From Ignavibacteriota bacterium (lineage in GTDB: Bacteria; Bacteroidota; Ignavibacteria; Ignavibacteriales; Melioribacteraceae): a stretch of DNA of 64,000 nucleotides. The stretch's first letter is position 1, and each line of letters starts with the position of its first letter. The translations under genes were made by a program, and so were the position numbers. The notes under the pieces were generated by a model. It searched no databases. It saw nothing but the letters and a program-made list of their open reading frames with translations, and was not told where the DNA came from. The DNA is taken from positions 1 through 64,000 of the forward strand of contig JADJGF010000001.1 in NCBI GenBank assembly GCA_016708125.1, written 5' to 3'. Positions 8,086 to 17,411 of this stretch are shown in pieces.

Positions 8086-8673
8086 TTATTTTGTACAACA
8101 ACTATTAATGCTTAGTAAATTTTCAAATGAAGAATCTTGAAATATATGCAAATCATTTTCTGTGCATTTCACACTATCCTCATTTTCATAATTTGTCGCT
8201 AACAAAGAATCTATTTTCAACTTAACTAACAATTTGTTTTTATTTTCTATAAATAATGAATCGTTAAATATTAATTCGCCAATGAACTTATCGACTTTTA
8301 TAGAATCTAAATTATTATTCTTTGGGCTTGAAGTAATTTGCTCAGAGAAAGGAATTAATTCAAAATTATATTTTAAAGAATGCTTACTTATTGAAGTTAA
8401 TACGAGTTTAGAAAAAATTGAATCGCTTCTGCTAGTAAAATTCAATGAATCAAGGAAATTATTTAATTCAATATCATCCTTTGGAAATCTATTATAGGTT
8501 TTATAATAGCAAGATATATTTTCTTCTAAATAATTTAATTTAGAATGGCTTACGAACATCACCATCATTATTCGAGTGTTGTTTTTATAAAGCCCATTAA
8601 AAACACCACAACTAAGAAAAATGAATGGAATAAAAAATATTAAAATTAATATTTTTGTTTTTCTTGGATTCAT
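8086..8673 (-). CDS. Lipoprotein, unrecognised family
   Basis: 195 aa from the ATG at 8673. The Shine-Dalgarno AGGTGG is formed by the cassette core site itself (GTTAGGTGGCT-ATG). A signal sequence ends in the lipobox FIFLSC near residue 22. The remaining 170 residues are Ser/Asn/Lys-rich, end in a Cys-Cys pair (SINSCCTK) and match no family I know. Confidence 0.65.
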   Translation of the reverse strand: MNPRKTKILILIFFIPFIFLSCGVFNGLYKNNTRIMMVMFVSHSKLNYLEENISCYYKTYNRFPKDDIELNNFLDSLNFTSRSDSIFSKLVLTSISKHSLKYNFELIPFSEQITSSPKNNNLDSIKVDKFIGELIFNDSLFIENKNKLLVKLKIDSLLATNYENEDSVKCTENDLHIFQDSSFENLLSINSCCTK

Positions 8674-8677
8674 AGCC

Positions 8678-8903
8678 ACCTAACGGCGTGGCAAATAACC
8701 CGTCCACCCAACACAACAATTTTATTAAATAACGATTGGTTTATTTTAAAGAGCAAAGTTTAATTTTTATTTAGCAAACTTTGCAACTTACTTTTTTGAA
8801 TTGCACTTCACTTTTACAAAAAACTAAAATTGAAAACTAAGCTTTCTGTTTACAAACCAAACCAGAATTGAGCGAAGCGGTCAGGTTGATTTGTTGGTTA
8901 TGT
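8678..8903 (-). repeat. attC10, type A2
   Basis: Core ACCTAAC/GTTATGT. The inner hairpin GCAAAGTTTAA/TTAGCAAACTTTGC differs from the A1-like hairpin of attC3, although the attached toxin-antitoxin genes are homologous. Confidence 0.93.
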
Positions 8904-8904
8904 G

Positions 8905-9216
8905 TTAATTACTTTTAATTTGATTAACTAAGTTTTCTATGTCCAACAATTTATGACCTTCAAACACAGTTAAAACATCAATAGAATTTTTCTTAATTAA
9001 ATAAACTATTCTATAATTTTTGTGTAATATTTCCCTTATTTGACTTATTGATAATTCTGGAACTATTCTTCCTTTTTCTGGAAATTCTATTAAGTCTTCA
9101 ACAAGTGAAATTAGTTTGTCAGTCAATTTAATTGCAGCATTAGGATTATCTTGAGAAATGAAATCTTCAATTTCTTGAAAATTGAGCAGAGATTCTTTTG
9201 TCCAATAAATTTTCAT
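8905..9216 (-). CDS. RelE/ParE-family toxin (copy 2)
   Basis: 103 aa, differing from copy 1 (2862-3173) at only a few residues (W-to-Y context at the start, DVLTVF, DIENL). Same family assignment and motifs: GRIVPEL and REILHKNYRIVYLI. The gene pair and spacing are identical to copy 1, but the attC differs. Confidence 0.85.
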   Translation of the reverse strand: MKIYWTKESLLNFQEIEDFISQDNPNAAIKLTDKLISLVEDLIEFPEKGRIVPELSISQIREILHKNYRIVYLIKKNSIDVLTVFEGHKLLDIENLVNQIKSN

Positions 9217-9218
9217 AA

Positions 9219-9503
9219 TTATTTTGTAAATCTATGTTTTTTCAATTCAGTTCTTATTTGAGAAGTTGTTAAAACTTCTCCATTTTCTGAATCAGCAAGT
9301 CCTCTAGAAATTGAATCGATAAATAATTTTGTTTCTCTGAGTTCATCAAACTCTTTTGGCGAAACTAATACTCCAGCTGGTTTTCCATTTTGTGTAATGA
9401 TTAAAGAATTTTTACGAATTTGTAAATCCTTTAAATACTTTGCTAAACTTGATTTAAATTGTCCAACTGGAATTATGTCACTTGAAACTGATATATTTCT
9501 CAT
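9219..9503 (-). CDS. Phd/YefM-family antitoxin (copy 2)
   Basis: 94 aa, close copy of 3176-3460 with changes mainly in the C-terminal toxin-binding tail (ADSENGEVLTTSQIRTELKKHRFTK). The tail changes may matter for cross-neutralisation between the two modules. Confidence 0.87.
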   Translation of the reverse strand: MRNISVSSDIIPVGQFKSSLAKYLKDLQIRKNSLIITQNGKPAGVLVSPKEFDELRETKLFIDSISRGLADSENGEVLTTSQIRTELKKHRFTK

Positions 9504-9581
9504 TTTACACCTTTCTTTTTGTCTAAATAATATCTCTAATTTAGCTCTATATTACGACTTAAGCAATAAACATTTTTTAAC

Positions 9582-9805
9582 ACATAACGGCGTAGCAAAT
9601 AACCCGACGCCAATAACTACAATTTTAATAAATAACGAATGGTTTATTTTAAAGAGCAGTTTTTATTTTTCCTTGGCAAAAAACTGCGACTCACCTTTCT
9701 AAATTGTACTACACTTTAACAATAAATTAAAATGAACTTTCAAACTTATGATTTACAAATTCCCGCCAAATTAGCGGAGCGGTCGGGTTGATTTGCTGGT
9801 TATAC
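9582..9805 (-). repeat. attC11, type A1
   Basis: Core ACATAAC/GTTATAC; arms AACCCGACGCC and GGAGCGGTCGGGTT. Confidence 0.93.
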
Positions 9806-9824
9806 CTTTAAAGATTTTTAATAT

Positions 9825-10103
9825 TTAGTAAGCATCTTTTCTTTGATCAATCGAAAGTATATATATTATTTTTTCTTCTTCATCAATAACATAAAATAAT
9901 CTATACTTTCCAATTCTATATCTCCATGTTTCAGGATTGTAATTAACCAACTTTTTAATGTTATTTCCATAATGAGGTTCTTCTTTTAACTGAGGGAATA
10001 TATATTCGGTTAGTTTTTTCTTAATGAATACTTGATCACTTTTTGTAACTTTTTCAATTTTCTTTATGAATTCATCCGTTTCAAAAATTCTATATTTAAT
10101 CAA
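9825..10103 (-). CDS. RelE-like toxin
   Basis: 92 aa. IFETDEFIKKIEKV at the start, then NIKKLVNYNPETWRYRIGKYRLFYVIDEEEKIIYILSIDQRKDAY, which is the RelE core (KL......RyRiG.YRvfY.id...i.il.i..R..aY). Conserved Arg and Tyr residues are present. It overlaps the end of the antitoxin gene by 8 bp. Confidence 0.87.
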   Translation of the reverse strand: MIKYRIFETDEFIKKIEKVTKSDQVFIKKKLTEYIFPQLKEEPHYGNNIKKLVNYNPETWRYRIGKYRLFYVIDEEEKIIYILSIDQRKDAY

Positions 10104-10338
10104 CGAATTGTCCCTTTTTTGATTTCATATCTGATAAACCTTTTTTAATACTTTTATTTAATTCAGTATTATTTCTAATTTCTTCCATTTCAAATTCATC
10201 GACATAAATATTATGTTCAATAAATCTTTTTACCGCTGTTTCTATAAAATTTGAAATTGGTCTATTATCTCTATCTGCAAGTCTTTTATATTTTTTGTAA
10301 TTATCGTCACTTAAACGAAGAGTTATTGTTTTAGACAT
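10096..10338 (-). CDS. Ribbon-helix-helix (CopG/Arc-type) antitoxin
   Basis: 80 aa. SKTITLRLSDDNYKKYKRLADRDNRPISNFIETAVKRFIE is a ribbon-helix-helix domain (strand, helix, helix), and the acidic/charged tail is the expected toxin-binding segment. First gene of the toxin-antitoxin cassette. Confidence 0.85.
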   Translation of the reverse strand: MSKTITLRLSDDNYKKYKRLADRDNRPISNFIETAVKRFIEHNIYVDEFEMEEIRNNTELNKSIKKGLSDMKSKKGQFVD

Positions 10339-10422
10339 TTAATTTACCTTGAATGATTATCATTTTATTGTATTCTAATGTATTCATATTTATTAATATT
10401 TTCAATAAATTTTTTCAAAAAG

Positions 10423-10647
10423 GTATAACGGCGTGGCAAATAACCCGACGCCCTAAACAACAATTTTATTAAATAACGATTGATTAAATTTTTGAAGCAA
10501 AGTTTAACTTTTCTTTAGCAAACTTTGCGACTCACTTTTCTGAAGTGTAATACACTTTAACAAAAAACTTAAATGAACTTTCCAACTTTTTGTTTACAAA
10601 CCAAACCGGAATTGAGCGAAGCGGTCAGGTTGATTTGCTGGTTAGCT
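10423..10647 (-). repeat. attC12, type A2
   Basis: Core GTATAAC/GTTAGCT. It closes a HEPN-like protein cassette. Confidence 0.93.
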
Positions 10648-10654
10648 GGTTTTT

Positions 10655-11380
10655 TTAAAATCTTAAAGTATCTTCTATAAAATCATATGGATCAATTAAT
10701 TTACTTACAAAGTACTGTTCCAAATTATTACATAAATTGGTCATAATCTTTTTTAACATTCCCATCGGATATAACAAATGTAAAGAAGGTTCATTAATAT
10801 ATGAATGATAAATTGGGAAATCCTTCTCATAACTCATAAATTCCATACCGTAACCAGGTTTTCTTGCTTCATGTACTAAATAATTTCGATATCTATAAAG
10901 AATTGAAAAATGTTGATAAAATAATATTGCCTCTTCTTCTTTTTCATTTAAAGCATATGAATTCAGCTCGGAAACTGATAAATCTATTTTAGAAGCTCTT
11001 AACCAATTACCTTTGTATTCATTTTTCTCCATCAGAGATTTTAATTCATTAAACAACAACCCATTCAAATTTTTTGTTTTAAGATGATCAAATAGAAATG
11101 GAACTGAGACAAGTTCTCCTTCAATCCAATCTGAATATTCAGTTAGTAATCTAACAAATCTTTCTCTATGACGTCTTGCAAATTGAGGATAGTTCTGTTT
11201 GTTAAATCTTGCATTTGAAAGGCTATCAATTAAACTAACTAATAAAGTTTGTTTTTCAACATAAAGTTTATCTGAACCTTTAATATTTGTTGTAAGTCCA
11301 TCAATAACATTAATTTGATTTCTGAAGTAATCAAAAAAATATTTTATTTCAGCTATTTTTTCTTCTTTTGTCATATCCAT
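10655..11380 (-). CDS. HEPN-like protein, possible RNase or abortive-infection protein
   Basis: 241 aa, all-helical by composition. Residues about 152-177 read LFYQHFSILYRYRNYLVHEARKPG: the R-N-Y-L-V-H is an Rx4H motif followed by Glu-Ala-Arg, as in HEPN ribonucleases of toxin and abortive-infection systems. It has no signal peptide. It is the only gene of the cassette, with no visible nucleotidyltransferase partner. Assignment rests on the single motif. Confidence 0.5.
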   Translation of the reverse strand: MDMTKEEKIAEIKYFFDYFRNQINVIDGLTTNIKGSDKLYVEKQTLLVSLIDSLSNARFNKQNYPQFARRHRERFVRLLTEYSDWIEGELVSVPFLFDHLKTKNLNGLLFNELKSLMEKNEYKGNWLRASKIDLSVSELNSYALNEKEEEAILFYQHFSILYRYRNYLVHEARKPGYGMEFMSYEKDFPIYHSYINEPSLHLLYPMGMLKKIMTNLCNNLEQYFVSKLIDPYDFIEDTLRF

Positions 11381-11382
11381 CC

Positions 11383-11606
11383 AGCTAACGGCGGCGCAAA
11401 TAACCCGTCCGCCAAAAACTCAATTTTACTAAATAACGATTGGTTTATTTTACAAAGCAGTTTTTAATTTGTCTGTAGCAATAACTGCGACTCACTTTTC
11501 TGAATTGTACTTCACTTTAACAAAAAACTTAAATTTACTTTCAAACTTTTTGTTTACAAACCAAACCCACACGAGCGAAGCGGTCGGGTTGATTTGTTGG
11601 TTATGC
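11383..11606 (-). repeat. attC13, type A1
   Basis: Core AGCTAAC/GTTATGC. Confidence 0.93.
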
Positions 11607-11610
11607 AATT

Positions 11611-12351
11611 TTACTTACCAAATGAAATATATAACCCAAATGTGTTTCTATTATTAATTGCTAAATATTGAAAACGAACTCCTATTAACATTTCATAATA
11701 TTTTATTTTTAAACCTAATCCCGGTGAAAAATAAAAATCACTTTTTGTTGATGTATCAATATATTTAATATCGTAATGATTTGTCGATACTTCATTCCCA
11801 ACTTGATATGTTCCTTCTCCAATACTTAAAGTTGGTTCAAAAACTAAATTTTTTGTATCTATTCTAATTCCAATTTCTGGTCCCCATAAAAATAAAGTAC
11901 CATATCCATCCAATGATGAAACATCTTGAATCCCCAAATGATAAATTGATGTTGCTCCAAGTTCAAATATATCTGAAATTAAAATATTTGCTCTGACTCC
12001 AAAACCAATAAATCTTTCATAATTAAATCCTTTACCCATCATGAATTCTGCCGACAAATTTTCTAAAAATGTTTCTTTTTTAATTTTTGGAGCTGGTAGA
12101 ACTATAAATGATTTATTTTCTTGTAACGAGTCATAAACTTCAATTGATGAAATAAAAGATATTTCATTCCAATAAATTTTCTTTTCTCCAATATTTTCAT
12201 TTTTTAAAATTAAATATTGTTGATTTGTATAAGTAATTTCTCCTTTTAATCTACCTCCATTATTTAATCGAACCAATAATGTGTCAGTTTGATTTGCAAA
12301 ACAAACTAACGGGAAAAAAATATTTATAAAGAAAAACTTCATTAAATTCAT
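11611..12351 (-). CDS. Secreted outer-membrane beta-barrel protein
   Basis: 246 aa from the ATG at 12351 (MNLMKFFFINIFFPLVCFAN), which has GAGG upstream; the first possible start at 12378 has none. Signal peptide of 20 residues, then a short N-terminal part NGGRLKGEITYTNQQYLILKN that looks like a small beta-sheet domain. Alternating hydrophobic strands follow and end in TFGLYISFGK, consistent with a small porin-like barrel. Function unknown. Confidence 0.65.
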   Translation of the reverse strand: MNLMKFFFINIFFPLVCFANQTDTLLVRLNNGGRLKGEITYTNQQYLILKNENIGEKKIYWNEISFISSIEVYDSLQENKSFIVLPAPKIKKETFLENLSAEFMMGKGFNYERFIGFGVRANILISDIFELGATSIYHLGIQDVSSLDGYGTLFLWGPEIGIRIDTKNLVFEPTLSIGEGTYQVGNEVSTNHYDIKYIDTSTKSDFYFSPGLGLKIKYYEMLIGVRFQYLAINNRNTFGLYISFGK

Positions 12352-12399
12352 TTTAAAATCGTCCTCGATATTATTCATATTTTTTTTGTTTTTTTAATT

Positions 12400-12621
12400 G
12401 CATAACGGCGTGGCAAATAACCCGACGCCCTAAACAACAATTTTATTAAATAACGATTGATTTATTTTAAAGAGCAAAGTTTAACTTTCTTTAGCAAACT
12501 TTGCGTCTTACTTTTCTGAATTGCACTACACTTTTACAAAAAACATGAATTTACTTTCAAACTTCTTATTATGCACAAAACCCAAGCCGGAACGGCGGTC
12601 GGGTTGATTTGTTGGTTATAC
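12400..12621 (-). repeat. attC14, type A2
   Basis: Core GCATAAC/GTTATAC. Confidence 0.93.
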
Positions 12622-12625
12622 ATAA

Positions 12626-13027
12626 TTAATTTTTCTTAATGTACTCATTATAAATATTTTGAATATTTATTATTTTTTTATTGTAAAAAACATATGATAT
12701 TTCGATTGAATCATATTCTGATAAATCAAAGTTAAGATTAAATTCCCCTTTTAAGTCAGTTGATGTTCCTTCAACATTTTCTTTTCTAGGTGATAAAAGT
12801 AAATTTGCTCCAACAACTGCTTCTTTGTTTTTCTGATTTATTAATTTGCCGCTCAATTCTAAAATATTAGTTTCTGAATTATATTTTGTTGAATTAATTA
12901 AAAACTCAAAGTTCCCATATTTTGATGGATCTACATTTTCATCAAATGTTATAATATTTTTTTTTGAACAACATGACATACTAATAATTGTAAGAAAAAT
13001 CCAAATGATAATATTTATTTTTTTCAT
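12626..13027 (-). CDS. Lipoprotein with carboxypeptidase-regulatory-like beta domain
   Basis: 133 aa from the ATG at 13027. The lipobox is ISMSCC. Residues about 52-105 (LELSGKLINQKNKEAVVGANLLLSP...TSTDLKGEFNLNF) match the CarboxypepD_reg/CarbopepD_reg_2 pattern (G.V.d......gA.v.l.....gt.Td.nG.F.l), common at the N-terminus of TonB-dependent receptors and surface proteins of Bacteroidetes relatives. It stands alone here. Confidence 0.65.
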   Translation of the reverse strand: MKKINIIIWIFLTIISMSCCSKKNIITFDENVDPSKYGNFEFLINSTKYNSETNILELSGKLINQKNKEAVVGANLLLSPRKENVEGTSTDLKGEFNLNFDLSEYDSIEISYVFYNKKIINIQNIYNEYIKKN

Positions 13028-13030
13028 TAT

Positions 13031-13254
13031 GTATAACGGCGTGGCAAATAACCCGTCCGCCCATAATTGCAATTTTATTTATTAACGAATGATTTATTTT
13101 AAAGAGCAGTTTTTATTTTTCTTTTACAAAAACTGCGACTTACTTTTCTGAATTGTACTACACTTTTGCAAAAACCTTAAACTTACTTTTCAACTTTCTG
13201 TTTACAAACCAAACCCAAATTAGCGAAGCGGTCGGGTTGATTTGTTTGTTATAC
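13031..13254 (-). repeat. attC15, type A1
   Basis: Core GTATAAC/GTTATAC. Sequence appears identical to attC50; both close copies of the same two-gene cassette. Confidence 0.93.
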
Positions 13255-13316
13255 CGTTTTTATTAGAATTGTTTAATCATTATAAATTTTTCATTAACAA
13301 AGTTACTAAAAGTAGT

Positions 13317-13538
13317 CTATCTCAAAGTATGTCCACAAAGCGGACAATGTAAATGTCTACTTGCACAAGAATGACAGATATAGTGGCCTTTGGAACAAGA
13401 CTTACCGCCAGATGTATCTTTATCCTGACCACAATTGTCACAGACACGATGACCCATTTCTACCATAATATTGTTGTTATGAATTTGTAAAGATTCCATT
13501 TCAAAAGCTATAAATTCATGAGTATCAATCTTTTTCAT
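13317..13538 (-). CDS. Small RING-like zinc-finger protein (copy 1)
   Basis: 73 aa. CDNCGQDKDTSGGKSCSKGHYICHSCASRHLHCPLCGHTLR has a C-x2-C, C-x2-H, C-x2-C, H/C, C-x2-C spacing like a RING or zinc-ribbon cross-brace. The Shine-Dalgarno reads GGGAG. It follows the TM protein gene 13728-14156 on the same cassette after 190 bp of AT-rich sequence in which I see no further gene. Confidence 0.65.
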   Translation of the reverse strand: MKKIDTHEFIAFEMESLQIHNNNIMVEMGHRVCDNCGQDKDTSGGKSCSKGHYICHSCASRHLHCPLCGHTLR

Positions 13539-13727
13539 AGCACTCCCTTGATTTAATAAATAATTTATAAATTATAGTTATAATTACCTTATTTTTTTTA
13601 GCAAAATTAGCATCATTAAATAACCAATATTTGATGTAAATAAAATTAAAATAAAGAAGATTCTTTATTTTCACATTATATTCTTTTAAATAGAACATAC
13701 TGAAATCAAATTGACTATTTACATCAA

Positions 13728-14156
13728 TTACAAATTCAATCCCTTTCGCGGGTCATTTTCCACACGATACCGACTAACAGCGAGATTTACAGCCTCAGAT
13801 ACACTTATAGCAATTTCTTTTGGGAACATTCGTTTATTGTCAGTACCTTCATCAATGGTTGATCCAGATTTTAGAAAAATAAATACCCAGTATTTATTTT
13901 TCACAAAGAATACGAGAATTGGATTACTTAATAACAATAAACCAAGAATACTCCATAAACTAAATGTTGTCACTAACCAGAGGCCAATCACACCAAAAAC
14001 AACAGCAAGAAAATATTCTTTTGCACCATCAGAATTAGACCAAGAGGCATGTTTAATAGATTCGATATTAGTCACTTCCTCACCATATATTAATCTTTTG
14101 TTAGTAACGGTTACCTTATGGGTATCACTATTGAATAATACTTCTTCGTTTGACAT
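13728..14156 (-). CDS. Two-TM protein resembling the DUF6232 family (copy 1)
   Basis: 142 aa. The start EEVLFNSDTHKVTVTNKRLIYGEEVTNIESIKHASW has the strand pattern of PH-like DUF6232 proteins (vTvTn.R......y.l.nI.sv). A hydrophobic hairpin of two helices at about 50-87 follows, then KNKYWVFIFLKSGS, a second beta part. Family function unknown. It is duplicated at 42211-42639. Confidence 0.55.
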   Translation of the reverse strand: MSNEEVLFNSDTHKVTVTNKRLIYGEEVTNIESIKHASWSNSDGAKEYFLAVVFGVIGLWLVTTFSLWSILGLLLLSNPILVFFVKNKYWVFIFLKSGSTIDEGTDNKRMFPKEIAISVSEAVNLAVSRYRVENDPRKGLNL

Positions 14157-14179
14157 ATCTACTCCTTTTTTTGTTTACG

Positions 14180-14406
14180 GTATAACGGCGGCGCAAATAA
14201 CCCGCCCGCCCAAAACACAATATTATTTAATAACGATTGGTAAATTTACCAAAGCAATGTTTAATTTTTCTTGCAAACATTGCGTCACACTTTTTCCTTT
14301 AATTGCACTTCACTTTAACAAAAAACTTAAATTAAACTTTCAAACTTATTGTTTACAAACCAAACCCGAATTGAGCGAAGCGGTCGGGTTGATTTGCTTG
14401 TTATAA
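14180..14406 (-). repeat. attC16, type A3
   Basis: Core GTATAAC/GTTATAA; inner hairpin GCAATGTTTAA/CAAACATTGC. Confidence 0.92.
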
Positions 14407-14440
14407 CACATACTTATAAACTAGGAGGAAAGATTTTGTT

Positions 14441-15952
14441 TTAATATTCACGTACTTCTATTAATTTTATGTAACCGGAAAATGCACCTATGCCAGCACA
14501 AATTACAGCACTAAGAATAATTGTTATAAACCAAGTGCCGACATCCATAGAGAATGTGCTTATGGTACAACCTCTGAAAAATCCAACAACAAAACCAATT
14601 GCTCCACCCAAAAACATTCCAGTCGAAGCATTGTCTTTAATAAAAATATTTTTAAGCTCCTCTTTAAGTGCTTCTAAATCATTTGCACTTTTATTCTCGT
14701 TATTTATTAAATCAATTATTTTTATAGGTCGATTTATTATTGTATTTCTTATATTCGTTCCTCCGATTGAATAATTTGGATATGGAATTTGATAATCCTT
14801 GTCCAACAAATCTAAAGCATACATACCAGCTAAATAGTTATTCTTATTAATTTGATGACCAATAATATCTAAAACCTCTTTTGCTTTGCTATTTGTGCTT
14901 ATAATAGATTGACATTTTTGATATCGGTTTTGAGCGGTTAAGATAGTTCCCTCCTTGAAATTTTTAAGAAGTTTAAGAACCAAATGTTTAGAAGTAAGGT
15001 CTCTATCCGAGAGAGTTTTAACAGAATAATAGCGATCTTTTTTTATAACGGTTTCTAACACTTTTACGCATTCTTCAATTTGATCATTAGCTGCAAGGTA
15101 TTTTGCTTGTTCAAATCCAGCTTCAATAAAATCGGGAATCAGCACATATGCTTTTTCAGAATATTTTATTGCATCAGTTAATTTTTGTTGCAAGTAACAA
15201 GTTCGACTTGCATAAAGATAAGCTTCTGCTGTTGCTGACTTAAAATAATCTTGTGATGACTGTATAGAATTATATCCAGAAGGGGATAAATTATTTGATG
15301 TAGTTGTCCCACCAACATTAGCTTCAGCAAATGCTTCTCTTGCCGATTTTAAAAAATATTCCTCAGATAAAGGAATATTCATATGTTTCTCTGAAAAAAG
15401 AAAAATTTGTCCAATCCTATTTAATGTAATAAAATCTTTACGTTCAATTCTTTCTGCTTCCTTAAAACTCTCGATTGCATCGTCGTAAAAAGAACTACTA
15501 ATACCTTCAATAATTGCATTTTTGAAATACTTTAAACCTTGCTCAATATGATAGACTCGCTGCTTTTGGCTATCTGGTATTCTAAGAAGTTGTGCAATAT
15601 TGCCTAACAATTGATTTGTGAGACGCTGTTCTTCAATTAGCATCGAAAGTTTCCAATCTAGCATTGAAGACATAGCACTAATTTCACTTCTTAATTCACC
15701 TAACTCATATTTGATATCATTAAGATGAGAACTGATCAGCCCAAACCCATCTTCAAGATTTCCACATACTTTTTGTATGACATCTTTCTGTTCAGCAGAA
15801 GCTGATTGAATTGTCAATTGAAGTTCTTGTTTGTTTTTTGAAATAATCCCATCAATATCTTTGATATAAGATTGAGTTTGTAGGTGTTTTGTCCACTGTG
15901 AATAAATATTATCAGTTGAAAAACTATCATAATAAAATGTAGCCATTTTCAT
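14441..15952 (-). CDS. TPR-repeat protein with N-terminal coiled coil and C-terminal membrane hairpin
   Basis: 503 aa, among the largest cassette genes. Residues about 30-125 are coiled-coil (repeated QKDVIQK, NDIKYELGELRSEISAMSS). Residues 130-345 contain TPR-like helices (DAIESFKEAERIERKDFITLNRIGQIFLF; AYLYASRTCYLQQKLTDAIKYSEKAYVLIPDF). Residues 445-497 form two glycine-rich membrane helices (GMFLGGAIGFVVGFF, SAVICAGIGAFSGYI). Similar layouts occur in membrane effectors of stress or defence genes, but the family is not one I recognise. Single gene in its cassette. Confidence 0.6.
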   Translation of the reverse strand: MKMATFYYDSFSTDNIYSQWTKHLQTQSYIKDIDGIISKNKQELQLTIQSASAEQKDVIQKVCGNLEDGFGLISSHLNDIKYELGELRSEISAMSSMLDWKLSMLIEEQRLTNQLLGNIAQLLRIPDSQKQRVYHIEQGLKYFKNAIIEGISSSFYDDAIESFKEAERIERKDFITLNRIGQIFLFSEKHMNIPLSEEYFLKSAREAFAEANVGGTTTSNNLSPSGYNSIQSSQDYFKSATAEAYLYASRTCYLQQKLTDAIKYSEKAYVLIPDFIEAGFEQAKYLAANDQIEECVKVLETVIKKDRYYSVKTLSDRDLTSKHLVLKLLKNFKEGTILTAQNRYQKCQSIISTNSKAKEVLDIIGHQINKNNYLAGMYALDLLDKDYQIPYPNYSIGGTNIRNTIINRPIKIIDLINNENKSANDLEALKEELKNIFIKDNASTGMFLGGAIGFVVGFFRGCTISTFSMDVGTWFITIILSAVICAGIGAFSGYIKLIEVREY

Positions 15953-16017
15953 TCCCCTTGTATTGGTGAACAGTATTGAAAATACTTATACTCAATTCAT
16001 TATATATTTTAATGGTG

Positions 16018-16261
16018 TTATAACGGCGGCGCAAATAACCCGTCCGCCCTAAACAACTATTTTATTTAATAACGAATGGTAAGTTTTACAAAGCAGTTTT
16101 TAATTTTTCTTTAGCAAAAACTGCGACTCACTTTTATAAATTGTACTTCATTTTAACAAAAAACTAAAACTTGCCTGCTGCAAGCAGGTTTACTTTCAAA
16201 CTTTTGATTTACAAATTCCCGCCAAATTAGCGAAGCGGTCGGGTTGATTTGCTGGTTAGGC
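16018..16261 (-). repeat. attC17, type A1 with palindromic insert
   Basis: Core TTATAAC/GTTAGGC. It carries an extra small hairpin, CCTGCTGCAAGCAGG at 16174-16188, absent from other type A sites except for a different one in attC35. Confidence 0.92.
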
Positions 16262-16263
16262 AA

Positions 16264-17163
16264 CTATTTTAATAGTAACATTTTCCTAATTAAAGTTACA
16301 TCCTCATTTTGAACTACATAATAATATATTCCACTTGAATATTGAATTCCATTGAATTCGACTTCATAAAAGCCGGGATTTTTATAGTCATCAATTAATG
16401 TTTCAATAATTTCCCCGAGTGGATTATATATTTTTAATTTAACATTCTGTCCTTTTCTAAGAGTAAAACTTATTGTTGTATTAGGATTAAATGGATTTGG
16501 ATAATTTTGGTTCAATATAAAATTATTTGATATAGTTTTTTCTAATTCCACTGAAACTAATTCTCCATATTCATTCCCACTTATTTTTGCATATACCAAG
16601 CCGTATTCATACTTTTCCATTTGAGTAGCATCTCCATAATAGGTGTATGTAAGTCCTAAACCTTGTGAGATTTCCCATCCATAATAATCATAACTTGAAA
16701 CCCAATATGGAATATAGCGTTTTGTTAGTCTCTCATTTCCAAGAATATTTTTTGTTGTTAAGTCAACTAATCTGAAGTAATGTGTAGAGTCATCTATATT
16801 TGCTAATAAACTATCAACTACATATTCATCATCTGTTGTACTTTTACCATAAACTATTCCACTGGTTGAATCTATCCTTAAGTACTTTGTTTTTAAATGG
16901 TCTAGAACATAATAGTTGTTCATATTCTCAAACTTTTTTTGAAAATATCTTTTCCCATTTTCTAAAACTGTGTCTCCAACAATTTCAATACTTGCATATC
17001 CAACATGCTCATAATTAGAACCGGCTAAGTGAGACTTAGTTAGACTATATTTCCAATAATCCCCAATATGTAAAGGATAATATAATATGGCTTCATTAAG
17101 TTCATTATTTTGAGGAAAAATAATGTTCAAATTTAGAAATATTAGAATGATTATTTTTTTCAT
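16264..17163 (-). CDS. Secreted protein with T9SS type A sorting domain
   Basis: 299 aa. Signal peptide MKKIIILIFLNLNIIFPQ; the globular part begins YYPLHIGDYWKYSL, a motif shared with the lipoproteins at 34189 and 44170. The C-terminal 85 residues carry NYPNPFNPNTTISF, GEIIETL, GFYEVEFNG, SSGIYYYVV and end KMLLLK, the T9SS sorting domain. The product is therefore likely exported to the cell surface or medium. Role of the globular domain unknown. Confidence 0.8.
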   Translation of the reverse strand: MKKIIILIFLNLNIIFPQNNELNEAILYYPLHIGDYWKYSLTKSHLAGSNYEHVGYASIEIVGDTVLENGKRYFQKKFENMNNYYVLDHLKTKYLRIDSTSGIVYGKSTTDDEYVVDSLLANIDDSTHYFRLVDLTTKNILGNERLTKRYIPYWVSSYDYYGWEISQGLGLTYTYYGDATQMEKYEYGLVYAKISGNEYGELVSVELEKTISNNFILNQNYPNPFNPNTTISFTLRKGQNVKLKIYNPLGEIIETLIDDYKNPGFYEVEFNGIQYSSGIYYYVVQNEDVTLIRKMLLLK

Positions 17164-17169
17164 AAAGTT

Positions 17170-17408
17170 GCCTAACGGCGTGGCAAATAACCCGTCCGCC
17201 CAAATCCGTCAGCTGACGGAACAATTTTATTAAATAACAATTGGTAAATTTTAAAGAGCAGTTTTTATTTTGCTTTTAACAAAAACTGCGACACACTTTT
17301 CTAAATTGTACTTCACTTTAACAAAAAACTAAAATTTACTTTCAAACTTTTGATTTACAAACCAAACCGGAATTGAGCGAAGCGGTCGGGTTGATTTGTT
17401 TGTTATGT
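17170..17408 (-). repeat. attC18, type A1 with palindromic insert
   Basis: Core GCCTAAC/GTTATGT. A 16-bp palindrome TCCGTCAGCTGACGGA at 17205-17220 sits just inside the left arm. attC32 is its copy, including the insert. Confidence 0.92.
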
Positions 17409-17411
17409 GTT

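Noticed and set aside
13711..14406. Plus-strand 231-codon frame, also at 42194
   Set aside because: Antisense to the DUF6232-like gene and extending into attC; no codon preference or ribosome site.
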